DNA from: Streptomyces sp. NBC_00414
GTDB lineage: Bacteria; Actinomycetota; Actinomycetes; Streptomycetales; Streptomycetaceae
NCBI RefSeq assembly: GCF_036038375.1
Contig: NZ_CP107935.1
Location: 9,238,001-9,302,000 of the forward strand
Direction of reading: 5' to 3'
Length of the DNA stretch: 64,000 nt
Position numbers and translations under genes: made by a program. The notes below the pieces were generated by a model, which saw only the letters and a list, made by a program, of their open reading frames with translations, was not told the DNA's origin and did no database searches. Of the stretch, positions 60,529 to 64,000 are shown in pieces. Each line of letters opens with the position of its first letter. The first letter of the stretch is position 1.

Positions 60529-61683
60529 TCAGAGCGCGCTGTAGAGGGCGTCGACGAGCGCCGTCTTTCGCGGGTCGTCGGCGATGTGCGGCCCCATACG
60601 GTTCATGACGTACCCCAGCGAGACGCCCGCCTCCGGGTCGGCCAGACCGCAGGAACCACCGAAGCCGTCGTGCCCGAAAGCCCGCGGATCGGGGCCGTAG
60701 GAGTGGTTGGAGCCGCTGAGCCAGAGGCCGAGACCGATCTCCGTCTCGCTGTCGAGGCCGGCGCCGAGCACCAGGTCACGGCAGGCACCCTGGCCCTCGC
60801 GGACCCGCTCGGCGGCCGCCGTGGACAGGACGCGGTGTGCCCCGTACGAGCCCCGGCCGGCGAAGATCCCGTACAGCGCGGCGACCGCACGGGCCGTGCC
60901 GTGCCCGTTGGCGGCGGGGATCTCGGCGGCCCGCCAGGCAGCCGTGTTGGCCTCGGCCGCGCCCGCCACGGGGTTGGTCAGCGCGGCCAGCGCCACCGGC
61001 GCCAACTGGCTGAAGATCGCCGCTTGTTCGCCGGGCTCGGCGGTCGGCGGATGCACCAACTCGGCCGCGCGCCCGGCCTCCTTCTCCGGCAGCCCGATGG
61101 TGAAGTCGATGCCGAGCGGCCCGGTCACCTCCCGCCGCAGGAACGCGCCCGGCAGCAGACCCGAGACGCGGCGCACCACTTCACCGACCAGGAAGCCGTA
61201 CGTCAGCGCGTGATAGCCCGACACCGTGCCTGGCTCCCACCAGGGCTCGGTCGCCGCGAGCCGCTTGGTGGTGAGCTCCCAGTCGAAGAGCTGCTCCAGC
61301 GAGTGCGGCTCGCGCAGCCCGGCCAGGCCCGCCCGGTGCGACAGCAGATGCCGCACGAGCACCGTCTCCTTGCCCGCCGCCGCGAACTCCGGCCAGTACG
61401 CGGCCACCGGCGCGTCCAGGTCGAGCAGTCCGCGGTCGGCCAGGATGTGCGCGCACAGTGCCGTCGGCCCCTTCGAGGTCGACCACACGTTGACGAGCGT
61501 GTCCCGCTCCCAGGCGCGCGTCCCGGCCGCGTCGGCCCAGCCGCCCCACAGGTCCACCACGGTCTCGCCGTCCACCGTGACGCTCACGGCCGCGCCCAGC
61601 TCCCCGCGGTCCCGGAAGTTCTCCTCGAACGCGGCCCGCACCGCCTCGAAACGTGTCTCGCAGTGCCCTTGAACCTGAAACAT
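60529..61683 (-). CDS. Serine hydrolase of the class C beta-lactamase / esterase EstB fold
   Basis: A 384-residue hydrolase without a signal peptide. The Ser68-x-x-Lys71 motif is in NVWSTSKGPTALC, the Tyr motif in SGYHALTYGFLVGEVV, and the third motif region in FGHDGFGGSCGLADPEAG. These features are typical of cytoplasmic EstB-like esterases and D-peptidase relatives. ATG 61683 has GGGAGA four bases upstream. The substrate is unknown. The CCGACTGGTCGG palindrome at 61745-61756 lies in its promoter region. Confidence 0.9.
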   Translation of the reverse strand: MFQVQGHCETRFEAVRAAFEENFRDRGELGAAVSVTVDGETVVDLWGGWADAAGTRAWERDTLVNVWSTSKGPTALCAHILADRGLLDLDAPVAAYWPEFAAAGKETVLVRHLLSHRAGLAGLREPHSLEQLFDWELTTKRLAATEPWWEPGTVSGYHALTYGFLVGEVVRRVSGLLPGAFLRREVTGPLGIDFTIGLPEKEAGRAAELVHPPTAEPGEQAAIFSQLAPVALAALTNPVAGAAEANTAAWRAAEIPAANGHGTARAVAALYGIFAGRGSYGAHRVLSTAAAERVREGQGACRDLVLGAGLDSETEIGLGLWLSGSNHSYGPDPRAFGHDGFGGSCGLADPEAGVSLGYVMNRMGPHIADDPRKTALVDALYSAL

Positions 61684-61744
61684 GGTTCTCCCACCGTCCG
61701 CCGGAAGGCCGGGCCCGATGGGTACCCCGCCTCCCCGCAACATA

Positions 61745-61756
61745 CCGACTGGTCGG
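61745..61756. promoter_or_regulatory. TetR-type palindrome upstream of the serine hydrolase
   Basis: CCGAC-TG-GTCGG has perfect 5-bp arms and resembles the ACCGAC/GTCGGT boxes used by many Streptomyces TetR proteins. It sits 62-73 bp before the hydrolase start. No TetR gene is adjacent. Confidence 0.42.
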
Positions 61757-61791
61757 ACAGTGCGGAAGCGCTCGGTCGGGGCAGGCCCCCA

Positions 61792-61812
61792 AGGGGCGCG
61801 GGGAACGGCGCG
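61792..61812. repeat. Single copy of the dispersed GGGGCGCGGGGAACGGCGCG element
   Basis: The same core as the 72-bp array at 30.6-31.0 kb and the icd terminator. It stands between two leftward genes, just downstream of the esterase stop at 61863, where it may end that transcript. Confidence 0.65.
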
Positions 61813-61862
61813 CCCAGCACCGGCGAACCCGCGCCCACGAGACGCCCAACAACGAGCCACGC

Positions 61863-62831
61863 TCAGAAATAGGCAGGCAGCCAGGCCAACTTGACCGCCT
61901 CCTGGTAAGGCCCCCCACCCTCGTGGTCGTTGAAGTCGTACACCTCGATCCCCTTGTCCCCGTGCCCCCACGCGTTGAACGCCGCGAAGACGGTGGAAGG
62001 CGGACACGTCTGATCCTCCAGCGCCGCCGAGAACAGCGCGGGCGCCCGCCCCCGCGCGGCGAAGTGCACCCCGTCGAAGTACGACAACGTGCGCAGCACC
62101 GCCTCCGTACGTCCGCGATGCGTCTTCAGATAGTTCCCGACCTCCCGATACGGATCCCGATCCGTGAGCCGCGTGGCACGCGGGTAGTCACACAGGAACG
62201 GCACATCCGGCGCGACCGCCACCAGGTCCGGCACCAGACCTCCCACCGCGATCGAGACACCGCCACCCTGACTCGTACCGACGACGGCCGTCCGCGAGGC
62301 GTCGACCAGCGGATGCGAACGCGCGGCCTCCACCGCCCGCACCCCGTCCGTGAACACCCGCCGGTAGTAGTAGTTCTCGGGAGCGTCGATGCCCCGCGTC
62401 ATGAACCCTGGGTACGCGGGCACGCTGCCCACCGGGTCGGGGGTGTCACCGCCGCCGCCCCAGGCGCCGCCCTGACCCCGCGTGTCCATCACGAAGTGCG
62501 CGAAGCCCGCGGAGGCCCACAGCAGATGGGTGTGCGAGAGGCCGCGCCCGCCGCCGTACCCGATGAACTCCACGACCGCGGGCAGCGGCTCGTCCGCCCC
62601 GGCCGGCAGGGTCAGCCAGCCCCGCACCGGGTGACCGCCGAATCCGGCGAACGTGACGTCGTACACCGTCACGTTCCGCAGATGCGTCTCGACCGGCTCG
62701 AAGCGGGCGTCCAGGTCGTGCGCGCGCGCCTCCTCCAGCGTCTTTCCCCAGAAGGCGTCGAAGTCCTCGGGCTCGACGGACGCGCTGCGATAGTCCCGGA
62801 GCTGATCGAGGGGGAGGTCGAACAAGGCCAT
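61863..62831 (-). CDS. Acetyl-xylan esterase / cephalosporin-C deacetylase family protein
   Basis: A 322-residue alpha/beta hydrolase of the AXE1 family, cytoplasmic. It starts MALFDLPLDQLRDYRSASVE and has the family block FWGKTLEEARAHDL. The nucleophile is Ser in VVGTSQGGGVSIA, the acid Asp in ALEDQTCPPSTVF and the His in FNDHEGGGPYQ. WASAGFAHFVMDTRGQGGAW is also typical. ATG 62831 was chosen because homology begins there. These enzymes deacetylate small xylo-oligosaccharides or cephalosporin C; the former is more likely in a saprophyte. Confidence 0.92.
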   Translation of the reverse strand: MALFDLPLDQLRDYRSASVEPEDFDAFWGKTLEEARAHDLDARFEPVETHLRNVTVYDVTFAGFGGHPVRGWLTLPAGADEPLPAVVEFIGYGGGRGLSHTHLLWASAGFAHFVMDTRGQGGAWGGGGDTPDPVGSVPAYPGFMTRGIDAPENYYYRRVFTDGVRAVEAARSHPLVDASRTAVVGTSQGGGVSIAVGGLVPDLVAVAPDVPFLCDYPRATRLTDRDPYREVGNYLKTHRGRTEAVLRTLSYFDGVHFAARGRAPALFSAALEDQTCPPSTVFAAFNAWGHGDKGIEVYDFNDHEGGGPYQEAVKLAWLPAYF

Positions 62832-62935
62832 GGAGGACCGCCTTTGCTGCGAATAAGGGTGCGGATGATCCACACCGTACGGGTGGTGTCCGAAGGCCGC
62901 CAGGTCATGTCCACGGAGCGGCCGACCGCCCTGGC

Positions 62936-62948
62936 TACGCTGACGGCA
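62936..62948 (+). promoter_or_regulatory. Leaderless promoter -10 for the amidohydrolase
   Basis: TACGCT at 62936-62941 lies six bases before ATG 62948, and no ribosome site is present, so transcription and translation probably start together. The -35 region is not recognisable. Confidence 0.5.
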
Positions 62949-64000
62949 TGCCCTCTGCCCTGGATCTGCTGGTCAAGGACGCCGAACTGCTCGTCGTCGA
63001 CGGAGGGCAGGAGATCCCGGGCGGCTGGGTGGCCGTCACGGACGGCAGGGTCGCCGCCGTGGGCGGGCCCGGAACCGCACCCGAGGCCCGCTCGGTGATC
63101 TCCGCGGCCGGGCGGCTCGTCACCCCCGGACTGATCAACACGCACCACCACATCTACCAGAACCTCACCCGCTCCTACGCGCCCGCGGTCAACGGCTCCC
63201 TCTTCGACTGGCTCACCACGCTCTACCCCCTGTGGGCCGCACTCGACGAGGAGGCCGTCCACGTGTCGGCGTACGTCGGCATCGCCGAGCTTCTGATGGG
63301 CGGCTGCACGACCTCCTCCGACCACCTCTACGTCCACCCCCGCCCGCGCCTCGTCGACGCCGAGATCCGCGCCGCGCGGGACATCGGGTTCCGCTTCCAC
63401 GCCACGCGCGGCTCGATGACCCGGTCCGTGGAGGACGGCGGACTGCCGCCGCGGAGCGTCACCCAGACCGACGAAGAGGTCCTCGCCGACAGCGAACGGC
63501 TGATCAAGGCACACCACGACCCCGAACCCGGCGCGCTGGTACGGGTCGCGCTCGCGCCGTGCTCCCCGTTCTCCGTCACCAAGGAACTGATGACGGCGAC
63601 CGCGGAACTCGCCGAACGGCACGACGTACGCCTGCACACGCACCTCGCCGAGGATCGCGACGAGGACACGTACTGCCTGGAGATGTACGGCTGTCGGCCC
63701 GTCGAGTACTTCGAGGACACGGGCTGGCTGACCGACCGCACCTGGGTCGCCCACTGCATCCATCCGAACGACGCCGAACTGCGGCGCCTCGCCGGCGCGG
63801 GCGTCGGCGTCGCGCACTGCCCCAGCTCCAACATGCTCATCGGCGGCGGTACCGCGCGCGTCCGGGAGATGCGCGAACTGGGACTGCCGGTCGGCATCGG
63901 CTGCGACGGCTCCGCGTCGACGGACCACGCCTCGCTGTGGATGGAGACCCGCGGCGCCCTGCTGCTCGGCCGCTACCGGGACGGACCCGGCGCGATGACC
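62948..64000 (+). CDS. 8-oxoguanine deaminase-type amidohydrolase (3' truncated)
   Basis: The first 351 codons of a metal-dependent amidohydrolase running off the window. The metal-binding His motif is PGLINTHHHIYQNLTRSY. RGSMTRSVEDGGLPPRSV is the loop characteristic of 8-oxoguanine deaminase/AtzB-like members. Further metal ligands are in LHTHLAEDRDED and VAHCIHPND, and the catalytic Asp in GIGCDGSASTDHASL. It would hydrolytically deaminate an oxidised purine (8-oxoguanine to urate) in the cytoplasm. The start ATG 62948 is the first in-frame ATG before conserved sequence. The C-terminal part is not visible. Confidence 0.88.
   Translation, partial: MPSALDLLVKDAELLVVDGGQEIPGGWVAVTDGRVAAVGGPGTAPEARSVISAAGRLVTPGLINTHHHIYQNLTRSYAPAVNGSLFDWLTTLYPLWAALDEEAVHVSAYVGIAELLMGGCTTSSDHLYVHPRPRLVDAEIRAARDIGFRFHATRGSMTRSVEDGGLPPRSVTQTDEEVLADSERLIKAHHDPEPGALVRVALAPCSPFSVTKELMTATAELAERHDVRLHTHLAEDRDEDTYCLEMYGCRPVEYFEDTGWLTDRTWVAHCIHPNDAELRRLAGAGVGVAHCPSSNMLIGGGTARVREMRELGLPVGIGCDGSASTDHASLWMETRGALLLGRYRDGPGAMT

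Overview
The window looks like chromosomal DNA from a high-GC actinomycete, almost certainly Streptomyces. Codons strongly prefer G or C in the third position and GTG/TTG starts are common. Genus-typical families are present: monomeric isocitrate dehydrogenase, sugar ABC importers without their own ATPase, an ECF42 sigma factor with a DGPF partner, and Kdp with a 27-residue satellite peptide. Dispersed GGGGCGCGGGGAAC palindromes sit between genes. I see no tRNA, rRNA, CRISPR array, insertion sequence or prophage. About 54 genes are supported; the first and the last are cut by the window edges.

Layout. 1-5.2 kb: end of a membrane glycosyltransferase, icd, and a nucleobase permease coupled to a cysteine hydrolase. 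5.2-11 kb: cytoplasmic fucosidase, large secreted alpha-amylase, and a flavin monooxygenase-like protein. 11-14.1 kb: two SseB-like paralogues flank a MarR regulator, a VOC protein and a GDT1-type manganese exporter preceded by a yybP-ykoY riboswitch. 14.1-22.5 kb: galactan-use locus resembling Bacillus gan (LacI regulator, two permeases, binding lipoprotein, GH42, secreted GH53). 22.5-25.6 kb: acyl-CoA synthetase, SnoaL-like protein, two CrcB channels. 25.7-32 kb: GntR regulator, asparagine permease, asparaginase and aspartase, then a 72-bp tandem repeat array and glutaminase; together these scavenge nitrogen from Asn and Gln. 32-36 kb: two polyprenol-type mannosyltransferases whose second member overlaps antisense with a D,D-carboxypeptidase. 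36-37.3 kb: a short second Rho. 37.6-42 kb: flavin monooxygenase, P450, then a DGPF/ECF42 pair behind an ECF42-type promoter. 42-44.5 kb: GH13 glucosidase and a methyltransferase. 44.7-49.4 kb: kdpFABC. 49.5-52.1 kb: VOC protein, CorA, alpha/beta hydrolase. 52.4-56.5 kb: STAND ATPase divergent from a MEDS-STAS/MEDS-HATPase pair. 56.5-64 kb: TetR/MMPL efflux pair, HutC-type GntR, beta-lactamase-fold hydrolase, acetyl-xylan-esterase-like protein, and the start of an 8-oxoguanine-deaminase-type amidohydrolase.

The least ordinary items are the Rho paralogue whose motor motifs are intact but whose primary RNA-binding aromatics are replaced, the MEDS-STAS/MEDS-HATPase pair whose STAS domain lacks the phosphorylatable serine, the 364-bp antisense overlap at 34.6-35.0 kb, the glycine/threonine insertion in the GH42 enzyme, and the 72-bp array. 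The riboswitch, the ECF42 promoter and several operators are visible directly and indicate how neighbouring genes are controlled. All family assignments come from reading translations and recalled motifs; no database search was run.
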